Shown: positions 45,651 through 57,250, counted from the first letter of the stretch. The stretch is 64,000 nt of DNA from Topomyia yanbarensis (GCF_030247195.1 NC_080671.1:183313725-183377724), one strand, 5' to 3'. The notes: generated by a model not told the origin, from the letters alone. Made by a program: numbers and translations.

Positions 45651-46202
45651 TTTTTTTTTTTTTTTTTCAAATTCGTTTATTTGATACGGCTCATTGCGGT
45701 AGCTCAACGGAGCCGTGGGTCTCTTAAATAATTACAATATAAAAATGTATAAAAACAAAAGTTATTAAGCGTCCTTTAGATCTCGTCCACGCAACTTTTT
45801 ATTGCGCGGGGAGACTTTCTTTCGCGGCGGGGAAATATCTTGTGGGTCCATTGCGTTTTCATCGTTGCCGTCTATGTCATAATCGTTTGTGGTGCCTTGA
45901 TGTTCACGAGAAACATCTCCTTTCCTGTGGCCCTTACGGGTCACGAGCGTAAAGCCGTTGTCGTTGTTATTTGCTTCCTCTCCGATGGTGCTAGCAGTTG
46001 ATTCTGAAACATTGTATGCTGATTTTACAGTTGTTATTATGGCTTGAACAGCTGCCACAAAATTGGCAACTGTTTTCAGTTTGCATTTGATCATCGTTGA
46101 AATCAGTTCGTTTATCGCCGGCATCCGCTCCGTTAGTTCCTGGAAGGAACGCTCCTCGTTAGCAGCAACAAACAAAGGCGCTCTCAAAATTGCCTCCATC
46201 AC
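45651..46202 (-). pseudogene. ORF1-like retro-relic with 3' hairpin and poly(A)
   Basis: A minus-strand frame of 145 codons (46202-45765) begins MMEAILRAPLFVAANEERSF and runs through ELISTMIKCKLKTVANFVAA. It ends in a charged tail (KKVSPRNKKLRGRDLKDA). It is followed by about 45 nt of UTR, a hairpin (ccgttgagctaccgcaatga region pairing gagccgt/acggctc) and an A tail (t-run 45651-45665). The acidic Asn/Asp stretch and basic tail suit a LINE ORF1 or gag-like protein, but no zinc knuckle is seen. An exact direct repeat tgttttcagtttgcattt at 45636 and 46071-46088 may be a target duplication, placing one boundary inside the frame. Confidence 0.5.
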
Positions 46203-46529
46203 TAGACGTGTACAGAAGTCGCATTGTTATTGGCAAGGAAACGTCGAAATAATATTCACAACAAACGGTTCTTATTAGGACCACAAAATCGTTCTCAGAA
46301 GAATTACCATTGAAATTTCCATTTCGTGTTTTGGAAAATAACTTCCCTCTTATCGGGTTAGTTATTTTCTATAATAATATCCGAAAAATGTGCGATAAAA
46401 CCAATAAACTGACCAATTGGACGGAATCAAGAAAATACCTACAAAAAATTTAAAAATTAACATTGACGAAAAAATGCTTCGATCGTTTCTAAGTGTTTGG
46501 CATCTGAAGTTGCCGATTTGTTTTCCAAC
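46203..46529. other. AT-rich spacer
   Basis: No motif recognised. Leads into the second duplicated segment. Confidence 0.4.
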
Positions 46530-46628
46530 GTCAATTATTTGCGCGGTGTTGTACAGAACAGATTTTTGCGCGATTTGTTGGAAAATAATCAAAACAATTG
46601 TGTAGTAGATTCCGTAGAGGATATGATT
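46530..46628. repeat. Duplicated segment, copy 2 (partner 45401-45500)
   Basis: See copy 1. In this copy the plus strand is open (DLFSNVNYLRGVVQNRFLRD, then LLENNQNNCVVDSVEDMICY). The same frame in copy 1 has stops, so it may be an old coding segment. Confidence 0.7.
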
Positions 46629-48059
46629 TGCTACCCTTTGTGTGTAGTCCTAAATAAGTCGGCATTACAGGATGTATCCACGAATAATATGGCTGGCTCA
46701 CAAAAATGGTCGCTTTTTTAATGTCATCGTGGTCGTGTCTTGGACACAACCCTTTAATTTTTTCCTAGATTACGTGAAATGTGTTCCTTTTAAAGCCAAA
46801 GTGTGATTGGAGTACAAGAAAAGCCTTGTAGGTATATCGTTCAATGAACAGAAATCCTCCAATTTTCCCTAAAAGTTAACAAACTTCAACCTAAATCTCA
46901 CAGTATTATATTTTTTCCATCATTTTCATGCTAGTTTAGAAAGATCAATCAGTATTTTCAAATGACTAAATATCTAATTGAGTTTGTTGAAATATAAATG
47001 TTTAAATTCGAGCCAAATGTGCCTTACAGGAGGTTGGTTCAAGAATATATAAGCCTTCCTCCAGAATTAGGGAAGAAATAAAAAACGAATGTAGTTTTGA
47101 CAGAAAAAAACTGTTTCTTTTTACTACATTTTCCAGCATCTTTGAAAAGAGTCCCAATTAAATTCAAATTTTGTCTGCTCTTCTATATACCTTCTTGGTC
47201 ATAAGATATCATTTGTGCGTAAGAGCCGGTGGAACTATGTTTTTTTTGCTGTCAGGTGGGACTTTGTCACCACTCAGATTCCTCTGAATACATTGTTCAA
47301 TTAAAGCAAACCATTATTCACAATTGAAAATATTTTTTGAAATTGTTTTATTAACCAATGGGCTCCGTGATATTTAAAACCCGAACGATTTTAGATCGAT
47401 TTATAGTTCTCTACATAGTTGTACACAATTTAGCCCATCCGATTCTCATTTTATTAGTAATATTTGAATGTCTATAGCAATAACTAGTGGCAAAATTGTG
47501 AAACAGTTTTATTGCAAAATCTACGTTTTCAAACAAAAAGTTTTGAAAATAAAAGTTGTTCTGGAGCCCCCGACAGAATATTTTAATGTTGATTGTAAAT
47601 GAAAGGGCAAAGTCCATTCTATCACATACTGAAGTTTTAGACATGCCGAATTTTTTCGAATAAACTTGTTCTACCAAACACACCGTGTCAAACATCAAAC
47701 TTAAGATTGATCACAATGCCTAATGCAAAGGTCAAACACCTTAACTTTGGAAAAAGTTTGCTCTTTAGCTTTGCAATGAAATGACACATAAATTTTTGTA
47801 AAAAATTTCATTCACAAATTAAACACAACTGAACCAATACTCTATGCAACAGTCCCATTTTTGGTTATTGAGAATTGGTATTTGGTGATTGAAAATATAA
47901 AATATTTAATATCTCCACCGTTCAGGAACGAATTTTGATAATGTTCACGCTTGGCCTTTCGTTTAAAACTAGTTTCGTTAAGATCGGTTCAGCCAGTGCT
48001 GAGATAATTACATGGCATTAGTGTACATATATACATATTTACACATACAGACATTGTAC
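46629..48059. other. AT-rich non-coding stretch
   Basis: No motif-bearing frame or clear repeat. Confidence 0.45.
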
Positions 48060-48160
48060 CAATTTGTCGAGCTGAGTCGATTGGTATATAAAACTCGGCT
48101 CTCCGAAGCTCGAAAAAAGCCTTCAAAGTACGAGCGAATCCTATACATTGTATTGATGAT
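48060..48160. repeat. Dispersed repeat shared with 2290-2410
   Basis: gtcgagctgagtcgattggt followed by atataaaactcggctctccg. Parallels are described at 2290. The upstream tacatatttacacatacagac run is typical of the same repeat. Confidence 0.5.
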
Positions 48161-48504
48161 ATATTGCTGATTTTACACATTCTTCGTAACAGTTACTAAA
48201 AACATCAGTACCATCCAGTTGAATGAAGATAGATAACCACATTTTCCTTTGCTATCCTTTGGCATGTTTAATAATTTTTTATATCCCGTACTTTCTATTC
48301 TCTTACTTCGTATTTTACAAGTTTTCACTTTGCACCGGGCTCTAGACCCGCGTATAAATAAACTCTTCTAAGTCCAGCTGATGGTAAAATGGATGTCGAA
48401 CAGGAATCGTTACCAAACACTCCGACTTCCTATTTGAAATCATACACATTGAGCTCGGTTGGACCATATCTGATCTGCTTTCGGATCGAAGGTAATCCGC
48501 TGAG
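48161..48504. other. Non-coding spacer
   Basis: No motif recognised. Confidence 0.4.
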
Positions 48505-48718
48505 TATTCTAAGGCCGATGACAAGCTGAAGCGGAAAGCGAAGCGTTTGCGGACGCGTCTGAGCACTTTACATAGTGTTTTACCGCGTTCGCCCCGCTTT
48601 TACTATGACAGTATTACGCGTTCTACATGCACATACCAAAGAGATAGGTCAAACGCATTCGCTTCGCTTACCGCTACCGCATCGCAAATCGCGTAAGCAT
48701 GTCATCGGCCTAAAGAAT
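48505..48718. mobile_element. MITE, TIR ATTCTAAGGCCGATGACA
   Basis: Left attctaaggccgatgaca (48507) and right, read inversely, attctttaggccgatgaca (to 48719) match well. Inner arms share agcgg-aagcgaagcg-ttgcg / tagcggtaagcgaagcgaat. About 214 bp, non-coding. GC-rich arms in an AT-rich setting. Confidence 0.65.
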
Positions 48719-48983
48719 TCGAAAAAAAAAACTGACACAGAATTATTCAGCCTCGTCCAATGTTTTGAAAGTTCATTAAGAAGAACTCAGAATTGTGATA
48801 TTTAGTCTAAAGCAAGCAAACGACGTTACTGTTGATAAGTTGTGAAAGACTATCGCGTCTACATGCCCGCTTCCAAAGTGGAGATCGACGGTGTAGTCAT
48901 CGATTCGATTTTGTCATACGTGGATCTACGCGGTTGTCTGTTTGAATGACTCCTCGTTCTAGTGAGCAAAGATTTTGAACTGT

Positions 48984-49226
48984 AACTCTCGCGGTTTTTT
49001 GAAAAGGGCCAATAAGCATGCTGTCAAAATTCACTTTGAGAGGAAATTCTGAGCAAACCATTAATCGCCGATTAAAAATCACGACAGCAGACGAAAGAGA
49101 AAACTTTTCTTATTCATAAATTGTTAACATCCATTCTCGGCTAGCTACGGTTTGTCCGGAATTTTCTCTCAAAGTGAATTTTGACAGCAGCTTATTGGCC
49201 GTGTACAAAAAACACGCGAGAATTGC
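48984..49226. mobile_element. MITE with arms of about 75 bp
   Basis: 48984-49059 and 49150-49226 are inverted copies sharing ggccaataagc, tgctgtcaaaattcactttg and agag-aaattc-g-caaacc. The loop is about 90 bp. It lies 265 bp from the previous MITE. Confidence 0.75.
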
Positions 49227-50202
49227 ACTGGACGGAGCAAAATTGTGTGTCAAAAATTCAAGCAAATGAGCATTATAGCAATAACCCGAGCAAAGTCGAA
49301 CATAAAAATTACAACAAATAGAACTCATATTTTGCCAAAAGCATCAAACTGAAATCTTATTTTGCTCTCAGTTTTAGATAATTTAAATATGACATCAAAC
49401 TTTGATCTCATTTTGCTATCCTGTGCTATTACGCACATTGTGTCTCTTAGAAGAATTTTCTTTGTTTATATTTCTTTAGTAAAATATCAAAGTGAATACA
49501 TATAGATATATCTTGCAATCAAAATTTTTTTTTCAACATCTCAATGAGCTTTTAATTCACTCTAACAGGTAGGAAAAATAGTTTTCTGTTTGATGTCATA
49601 GGACAATTTTGCTGCTCTCCATTTTATTTCATTTTTTTACCGTTAAAACGATCAAAAGGATAATAATCTGAGTGAACATTTGCCGAACATCACAACATCA
49701 AGTTTAGTTTTCAATTTATTATCAGACTCCGCTCAGGAAAACTCGGCATGACATTTGCGAAGAGCATCATGAGGATGACTTTTGTACTGGGAATCCCGTA
49801 AAGTGTGCCTATTATGGGGATCATTATCTATTACCATGCACCGCGTACAAACAGCGCCCGTGGAATCCGAAGCGTTTCCTTTAAAAAACGCTCTCTTTTG
49901 TAGAAATACCGAAAGGAGCTATTTCACTTACCACGACAAATCATTACGCACTCTTGGCTCAGGCAGAGTGTGACTCGGCGATCCCCATCTAGGGACATCT
50001 TTTACTGCTCCTAAGATTAAGATTCCCTGATAAGGCTTAAATATTTCTCTTGAGGGCCCCCCTTACTATAACAACTCGATGAAGCTCCGACGCAAAGCCG
50101 TAGCAAACAGCTCCTATTCTTATAAATTTTCCAGGAACACCAAAAATCTCATTAGACATTTCTACCAGAGCTTCAACTTAGGGAAGGACTGGTTGGATCT
50201 AG
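49227..50202. other. AT-rich non-coding stretch
   Basis: No gene motif. Short frames only. Confidence 0.4.
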
Positions 50203-50432
50203 GGGATTCATGAATTACGTAACGCTTTTAGGGGGGGAGGTGGTTCGACAAGTTGTGACATAGGGGGGAGGGCGAGTAAGCTATATCGTTACGTAACATG
50301 TTTTTACCGAAGAAAAAAAAATTGTTGCGTAATAGGGAAGGGGAGATGAAGAAATATGTGACAATTTTTTACATGGGGGGAGAAGGGAGTCAATTTTGGG
50401 CAATTTTAGCGTTACATAATTTATGAATGGTC
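50203..50432. mobile_element. MITE, TIR ATTCATGAATTACGTAACGC
   Basis: Left gattcatgaattacgtaacg and right, read inversely, ccattcataaattatgtaac then gct. The interior has gggggggaggtggttcgaca, repeated acgtaac words and G-rich runs. I recall the same consensus as a common insect repeat. About 230 bp, non-coding. Confidence 0.7.
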
Positions 50433-50649
50433 CCGAGGTTGGACACCGACAACTACTACTCGTGAGGAATTCCACGACGATCCGTCCGAAAATCTATAAA
50501 ACCGTGACCGACCATCTTGAATTCCAATGAAACTTTACACATTTCATCGGAATGGAAGACTAAACATTTTCCACTATCAGTAAGATTATTTTGACATAAG
50601 AGCATTTAAAAAAAACGTAGACATTTCTACGTGCATTAATTTAAACAAT
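50433..50649. other. Short non-coding spacer
   Basis: No motif recognised. Confidence 0.4.
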
Positions 50650-50812
50650 TTTTTGTTCGATTACTGTATTTTATACAGCAAAACTTTCTGAGAATGAGTT
50701 ATAGGGAATGAATATTTCTGCACGAAAAAAAAATACACTAAAAAATGTGTCAGTTTTCATAAAATCAAAAATTTGTGTTAAAAATTTAAATTGCAAACAA
50801 ACATTTTTTCGA
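50650..50812. repeat. Dispersed repeat shared with 30986-31170
   Basis: Second copy of the repeat described at 30986. Here it runs straight into the minisatellite at 50813, which is absent from the other copy. Confidence 0.6.
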
Positions 50813-50880
50813 GTGCGCGACGTTAGACATAAATACGTTAGGCATACATACGATTGGCATAATGTACGTTAGGCATAATC
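50813..50880. repeat. Minisatellite, inverse copy of the 212-352 family
   Basis: Starts gtgcgcgacgttagacataa and continues tacgttaggcata units. Read inversely it matches the array at 212-352, including its closing cgtcgcgcac motif. Confidence 0.8.
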
Positions 50881-52500
50881 CACAAAAAATATAAGAATAA
50901 GTGCAAGGCTTTCTTTATTGTTCAGATTTTAACCTTATGCTGGTTTTTCGGTTTAGAAAAAAACTACACTTTGCTGTATTCAATTGTATACCTTTGTATA
51001 ACTATAACTAGAGACAGCGCAATGAAAACACCATGCGAGATATTTATGCCTAACAAATATAGTTTATTCCCTATTCTTTCCATTGACGAGTTGAATGCTT
51101 TCTTCATTCAAGGGAAAAGTTTTGATTCAAGCACATTTCAAGCTTGTCAGATGTATTATCAATACAATTGTATTCAAATATTGAATGATAAAGCAGAATA
51201 ATCAACAAACATTCAGTTTTGGAACCTATGGAAATTTACAGTGTTATGGACAGTATCAGCATTAGAATACGTATTATGCCTAATTTTGTACTAAATTTAG
51301 TGTGTACCTGAAATTGGCAAACCGATCCTCACTTATTTTTTGAAAGAAATCAAATTATCAGCACCCACTAAGTTTGGCGCTCTTGGCGGGGACCAATCCG
51401 CACAGTACGGGCCTGGGTATGGCTTACACAAACGTTGACGCCAAGGCTAATTGGAGCATGGGAAATTTTTCATCTGCTTGCCTACTAGATCGAAACTTGT
51501 TCTTGGATTTTCCCGAGATATCACCTAAAACCGTAAATACCAATTGCACATATCCAAGTAATATTTAACCTCCTTTCTGTTTGTCAGAATTAAATCTTAA
51601 ATATGATTTCGGTATATTCTTCATCGACTTTCCAACATTTTTAGTACAGAATGAACACAGTTGTGAGTCTCTTGGCGACAAAACTTTAATCAAGTTAGTT
51701 TACAACAAACGTTTCGCGACTCCTTTCTCTAGTTTGATATGTTCTTCCAATGCAATGTCTTGGAACAGATCACGATATCGTCCAAGTATTGGAATGCGGT
51801 TTCTATTTCCGAGTTCGACTTGCATCTAGATGCTTTAAATAGCTTCATTTTCACATAAATAGACGTCCACCTATTTCTCATATTACTGCCAACATGATAA
51901 TCCCGCACTAAAAGTATGACACCAAACTGGTCGCAATCAACACTGTTCCAGAGCGTCGAAAGAACGCAGAACTGAACCGAAACGCCCATTACAGACATCA
52001 CAGCCAGCTTCCGAATAAGGGCGATGAAAGTTTGGCTTACATAAAAAAGCTTTCAGACGCATTGATGGATTGGTTCACCGGTAGGTACAGCTTGTCTCGA
52101 AAAACCGGTCCATACGTGTTTCAGGTTTCGCGCAATGAGCTCACTGCGTATGGTCCCTTTATTATCAAGCCAAACTTCCCTCCCCGAGGGCTTTCCGCTG
52201 ATGGTGCTTAGTTATGCTGGCAGTTACGTGATTTTCGTACACTGCGAGACATATAGGGTTTTTGTTTGTAGCTTAACTAAGTCAGTTTCTAACCCCAACT
52301 GCTATCAAAATGAAACGTTTAGACAGCCGCTAAGTAAACTAGATAAAACAAGTTAACATGCACAACTTCACATGTGACAGAATTCAGAACCAAAATGTTC
52401 ACCTGCTCGTTCTGGTCAATCACGGAGTATCATTTTTATTTTTATTTTTTGTTTGTAAATGAGTAACACCAACCGCCCTATAAACAGAGATAAGTGATGT
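50881..52500. other. AT-rich non-coding stretch
   Basis: Several frames of 60-90 codons on both strands without motif. ggcggggaccaatccgcacag near 51386 is GC-rich. No element recognised. Confidence 0.4.
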
Positions 52501-53330
52501 CCAATTCAACGAGGAATTCCCGTGGTTATTAATCATCAGCTATTATCATGATTAACGTACAAGTTGACAATGTTATCTACAGCCTCCCCCACGCGTATTC
52601 AGAATTTAAATCACACAAGCACCTTGACTAGCTTCATTTATAGATAAAATCTTCGATATGATAGCAAGCCCGTAACGCACAATCACGGCCCCCGCGGGAT
52701 CCGGCCGACTGTGCGTGTGGCATATGGCCATTATTGTTCTCGACACGCCACTGATGCCGTCGGTTCTCATGCGCGCGCCGCACAAACACACATTAGATGC
52801 GTGCCGAGGTGAGCTGAGGCTGCTAGACACTGCCAGCCATTAACGGGGCAATTGAGGTTCAAAAATTATAGCCCAGCCCAGCCAACACCAATTGGACGCT
52901 CAGCTGTCGGTCGGTCGATCTATTCGGCTTAGACTGTGCCACGGCGCGTGTTCTTCATTCCGAAACGGCAATTTCGCTCGCTAAACACACATATCACTGA
53001 CATTGTTGCTGCACGTCGTGATGCCCCTTACGAGTTGACTTGCGCCGGTGCCAGCGGGGGGCTTGCTTATTCTCGGTAGCAATGATATACAAAGTTGTTG
53101 CTGTTCTCCGGTATGATGCTGTAATTGGGGGATGTTTGCCTGGGGAAAAGGTTCAACCATTAAGAGGTAATTAACAGCTGCCCGAAGCGAAAAAATAATT
53201 GTGAAGTTGAACTTTAGCACTTTCTTGGGCTTATATAATACGACGGAAGTATATATTTTAACCTTAATTGAAAATTGCTTCGTCTTTGAATTATTCAGAT
53301 CAATCACTGTAAAAATCTGCTAATTATGGT
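52501..53330. promoter_or_regulatory. Repeat-poor GC-richer island, enhancer-like
   Basis: No transposon or protein motif. Contains gcgggatccggccgactgtg, gcgcgcgccgcac, a run of cagc/gtcggtcggtcg words and ggtaattaacagctgccc. The contrast in composition with the flanking DNA resembles the islands at 31.7 and 37.5 kb. Function is inference. Confidence 0.3.
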
Positions 53331-54041
53331 TAACCATAACCTTAACAAATAAATATGAATTTTACCACCACTGAAGTGGAAACCCCTACTATTCTACATA
53401 TTAATTCTCTCATACTTCAGCTCCCTGCAGTTGTTACTGACTGGGAGCTTTCTGCGAGACTAACGCGGCGGGAAGATTTCAAACAATTTCCAGCATAGTT
53501 TTTCTGCCCGAAAATCACGTTCATCAACGGAGTAAATTTCTTGGAATTCGAAAAACAGCAAGAAGTAAACATCACGAACCAAATGCAAGGCATTATAATT
53601 TAAAAATTCTTCATTTCTTCTCCTGTTGCATCGAAATATTCCAGTTCTCTGTTCGCAATTGAGACACGCCATCACTGGGACTCGGGTTTCGGGAGTTCTC
53701 CGAATGGTGCCCACGAAATTAATCCCATTGGGACTTGCATGAACACCGTGTTGGTGTAGGGTATGTTGGGGTCAAAAATCGTAAATCGGAACTTTTCGCG
53801 AGATATAAAATAAAAATTGGCATAGATGTTCTGAATAAAAGTTATCCATGGGAATAACAAATATAAATATTGTTTTTTAAACAACTACAATTGAAATTTA
53901 TTCATATTTAGTTATTTGAAAAAAATTCGTTACATTTTCCGTCGATTTGAACGTTTCTGCAGGGCAATTTCAGATGACGGGGTTTAACGAAGCAATTCTT
54001 GCAAAACATGCAACATTAAACCCATAAATTAAAAATTTCTA
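53331..54041. other. Non-coding stretch, no recognised gene
   Basis: Two minus-strand frames of 84 and 70 codons lack motifs. Confidence 0.4.
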
Positions 54042-54042
54042 T

Positions 54043-54051
54043 AAAAGAGAG

Positions 54052-54088
<37 letters not shown>

Positions 54089-54104
54089 GGGGGGGGGGGG
54101 GAGG
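54043..54104. repeat. 62-nt homopurine tract: (AG)n then fifteen G
   Basis: An uninterrupted purine run of aaaagagag type is followed by (ag)n and a G15 tract (54087-54101). Such tracts can form triplex or G-quadruplex structures and are prone to length change. Confidence 0.9.
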
Positions 54105-54955
54105 TCTGCTTAAGCTTTCAGTTTTAAGTAAATTTCCGAGCAAAACAATGTCCAATAGTGGTTTAAGCAACTTCCATGTCCCATCGAAACTTAACCAGTT
54201 TTAAAGATTGCTAAGAACTTTGACAGAACTTTAAAAAGTACTTTTTAGGTATAATCGGAACTATTGATAAAGTATAAAGCCTATTAAAAGATTCGGCTGG
54301 TGGATAATAAAGCAAAGAAAAAATGGTTTGAAAGGTATTCTCCAAATTTAAGATCTTGTCCGTGCATTAATCGATCTCTGCTGAAACAATTTTTTCTCTT
54401 GAGTATTCTATACAGCCTGGGTAACATACATTCTGCACATAGTATATATTTTGGAGCTTTAGTGGGAACGGTGGGTTTGATTGATCGCTTGTGTTTCAAG
54501 ACATGCAGATTTGCTTGCTTGGTACATGATAATCATGTGCCTCTGTTCCCAATTCCGACTGAGAATTATTCGGTGGCGTAATTTCTCCCCATACCGATGC
54601 CCAGTCTTCCCATGAACATCGACAAGTTTGCACCCGTGTACAAAATTTCGTGCACGCGTTCAACCTCAAACATGCTTTGCCTTTGTGTACAGGTTCGCAT
54701 CGAACACCGAACCCAAGCGAACGATGTGCAAACTTAGGTTTAAACACCGTGTACGTACACCGTGTGCGTACATAAGAAAGGCATACACAAAACAGAATGA
54801 GTCAATGCTAGTGATAATGGGTGAGAGAAAGAGAAAATTGGTGTCAAGAACCTGTGTGTACGAACACCGCGTACCGGGTTCTGTTGTGCAGACGAACATG
54901 TGCTCGTGTTTTGGTACGCATTAGCGTGTTCGAGTTTGCACACGAAATGATTAGT
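54105..54955. other. Non-coding stretch with gaacaccg/gtacg word cluster
   Basis: From 54640 to 54950 words such as gaacaccg, cgtgtacgtacaccgtgtgc and gtgcaaact recur in both orientations, suggesting an old fold-back element. No gene. Confidence 0.4.
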
Positions 54956-55148
54956 GCCCAGTTTTGTCGAGATCTACTCGGGTGTCGATTTCGGACCGAT
55001 GCTTTCGGTTCGCTGGAGTCTCGACGATTCACCGCCGATAGTTCACACGACCTACACGATGTAATCCTCAGCGGTTGAACTAGCCTGTTCATGGACTTCC
55101 CGGTAGGTTGATGAAGTCGATCCGGAGATTCTAGATAAAGAATGGACC
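54956..55148 (-). repeat. R1-like LINE tail fragment (compare 34340-34390)
   Basis: cggtaggttgatgaagtcga and tccggagattct match cggtagggtgtcgaggtcga and tccggcgattcc near 34350. Read as the 3' tail of the same LINE family. Confidence 0.5.
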
Positions 55149-56110
55149 TTTTTTTTATTCAATTAGTTTTTTTAATAATGCACGTTTGCGTTAGCTTAAA
55201 AGTGCCATTATTTTCTTTGTTTTACATTTTAAATGTCTTAAAACAAGGGGTTACTAATTTAAATATTGTTTTTGTATAGTAATGCACTTTAGGATTATTG
55301 GTACAGAGATTATTGGAGAATTAATTATGAACTAAGCGGAACATTTTACAACAATATTAAAACTACGAATAACTAGTGGGAGTCATTCAATTTTGCTAAG
55401 GTTAGGGGATTTATTAGGGCTTTTTTAAATTTTGGGAAAATATTCAGGAGAATAGGGAGAGGGGGAGGGGGTTGAATAGATACATATGGATATCAGAAAC
55501 AGGGTGAAGAAAGATATTAACTTTCAGTTTCCGGCATCGGGAGATCGGCGGTAGAGATTACAGACTCGCACGGTCTTCATCAGGAAGCATAATGTACTGG
55601 GACGCCAGTCGGTCTTCCTCGAGCAGGCAGTCCAAACGATTTCGTAAGCGGCTCAAATGTGGATCGGCAACACTCCGCGTTGTGCGTGTGATGTTTGTGC
55701 TGTGGGTCCCGTGTTTGTTGGCTCAATCGACAGAGATGTTTCGTGTCAGCTTGAAATCGCATCAAACCATCGTTGGTGTGCGGTACAGGCGGAAGAGGGC
55801 ACTTCTGAGAATGATAAGAAAAATAATAGGGGCAGTTGAATCTGTTGTTTGTTGATATAGAGGAGATCGCGGCTTGCCAGTACATCTCGAACCGACACAT
55901 TGGGTGACCTTTCTCGGGCCAGAAGGGACCCAAAAGTTGAGATCTGGCAGAACAATAGTCGGCGCATGCCCAGACAATATGTTCGATATCGTGATAGCCG
56001 TTATCACAGGCGCAGCTACCGCTATTTGCGAGCCAAATACGTCGGAGATGAGCGTCTAGCGTCTGAAAATTGCTTACCATCATAACCCTGTCAGAAAAAA
56101 AGATTTTCAA
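55149..56110 (-). pseudogene. LINE ORF2 C-terminus with terminal Cys/His motif and A tail
   Basis: Minus-strand frame 56110-55580 (176 codons) begins near TLDAHLRRIWLANSGSCACD and continues GYHDIEHIVWACADYCSARS, a C-x-C...H-D-I-E-H-x-x-W-x-C motif. This motif ends ORF2 in a non-LTR group distinct from the R1-like copies (LOA/I- or Outcast-like, not fixed). After a 3' UTR of about 420 bp the strand ends in an A run (t-run 55150-55157). 5'-truncated. Downstream of it is the R1-like tail at 54956. Confidence 0.7.
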
Positions 56111-56197
56111 TTAGATGAAAACCATAATTTTCCATTTAGAAACCTGTTCCTGAGCACTCCCAGTAAGCATCTTAATTCTTGACACACTGACACACTG

Positions 56198-56272
56198 CTC
56201 ATGTCCACACACTAGACCAGTGGTTGAATTCACCCCCGGTTGAAAACCACTGGTCTAGTATGTGGACATGAG
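56198..56272. mobile_element. hAT-like MITE hairpin
   Basis: Arms 56198-56225 and 56245-56272 (28 bp, one mismatch: ctcatgtccacacactagac then cagtggtt) surround a 19-nt loop. The inner cagtggttgaa / ttgaaaaccactg resembles hAT termini. It separates two different LINE remnants. Confidence 0.7.
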
Positions 56273-56383
56273 CCGAGACATCACACAAGTGAAATCTTGA
56301 TCCATATCCATTCCTCTAAACCAAGCTTTCGTTGGTACCTTTGGGATGATAAAATGTAGCCACAGTCCTAACTCCTCATTGCT

Positions 56384-57250
56384 CTAAGATATCTGCAACT
56401 TTCTAGCGTCCTCTGACGAGAGATATTGAAAAATTCGTTGAAGTAGTTTGGTCTTTCGTAGCGTGTGGCCTTGATTACCCATACTGTTGTTCACCTCTGT
56501 TTTATGGTGGGCTACCGTTAGATTTTTCTCCCTGCTCCAGTCTTCCACTGAATCCATCGCCTGAGTGGCGAATACTTTCACTTCTTCTAGTGATTCCCAG
56601 ACTGCTTGAAGCGCCACTTCATCCTAGAAACCGACAATCTTCACACCTTTGAGAAGGTACAGCTTGAATACTCCATCGTACATCGCGTTCACTAATATCG
56701 GGTGGAGGAAAAAACCCTGAGGAATGCTCACCGTAATTGACCGCCTCTGCAGCTTCCAGTTATCATGGAAGTTACCTTCATCGGTTCATTTCTGCAACTT
56801 ATACCCTGAATTTATTCGAGTTCTCCTATATCGCTGTTCTTCACCAGGTTTAGGATTCCGTCTAGTCCTGGGATTTTCTTCACTTTAATAGCTTTCGCCA
56901 CCTCTATCAGCTCTTCGTCGGTTATTCGGGTTTCTTCTTCATAATCGTTTTCTTCTGAAAACGCCCGGATCATTTGTTTATACTGCGGAACCAGCCCTTG
57001 GATTAAAACCTTCATCTTCTCCGGGTATCTTTCATCTGGGTCTTTTATCTTCGCCATGGAAACTCTGTAGGCGTCTCCCCGAGGATTCCCGTTAGGTTAG
57101 TGGTAATGTTCTACAAGACAGGATTTCTTACATAGCTAGATTGGTTTTTGAGTGGAGTTCTTGTAGCCCTCTGCACCAAGTTTCGTTCCTCTCTTTCGGT
57201 GTCATTACTTGCCCTCTCTAATATACTGTCGTATAAGAGTTGTAAGTCCA
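56384..57250 (-). pseudogene. R1-like LINE ORF2, internally deleted remnant
   Basis: 57057-56812 encodes MAKIKDPDERYPEKMKVLIQ, DEELIEVAKAIKVKKIPGLD and GILN, equal to the linker/RT start of R1-type ORF2 (usual G-P-D-G). The segment 56700-56640 reads YDGVFKLYLLKG, and 56617-56384 ALQAVWESLEEVKVFATQAM then DSVEDWSREKNLTVAHHKTE, the region just past the catalytic box. The middle of RT (block A to V-P-Q-G) is reduced to a trace at 56800-56720. Distinct from the copies at 26.2-29.9 and 34.4-36.4 kb. Confidence 0.7.

Noticed and set aside
54496..55092. Dense cluster of overlapping frames on both strands
   Set aside because: Frames reflect gaacaccg/gtacg repeated words. No protein signature.
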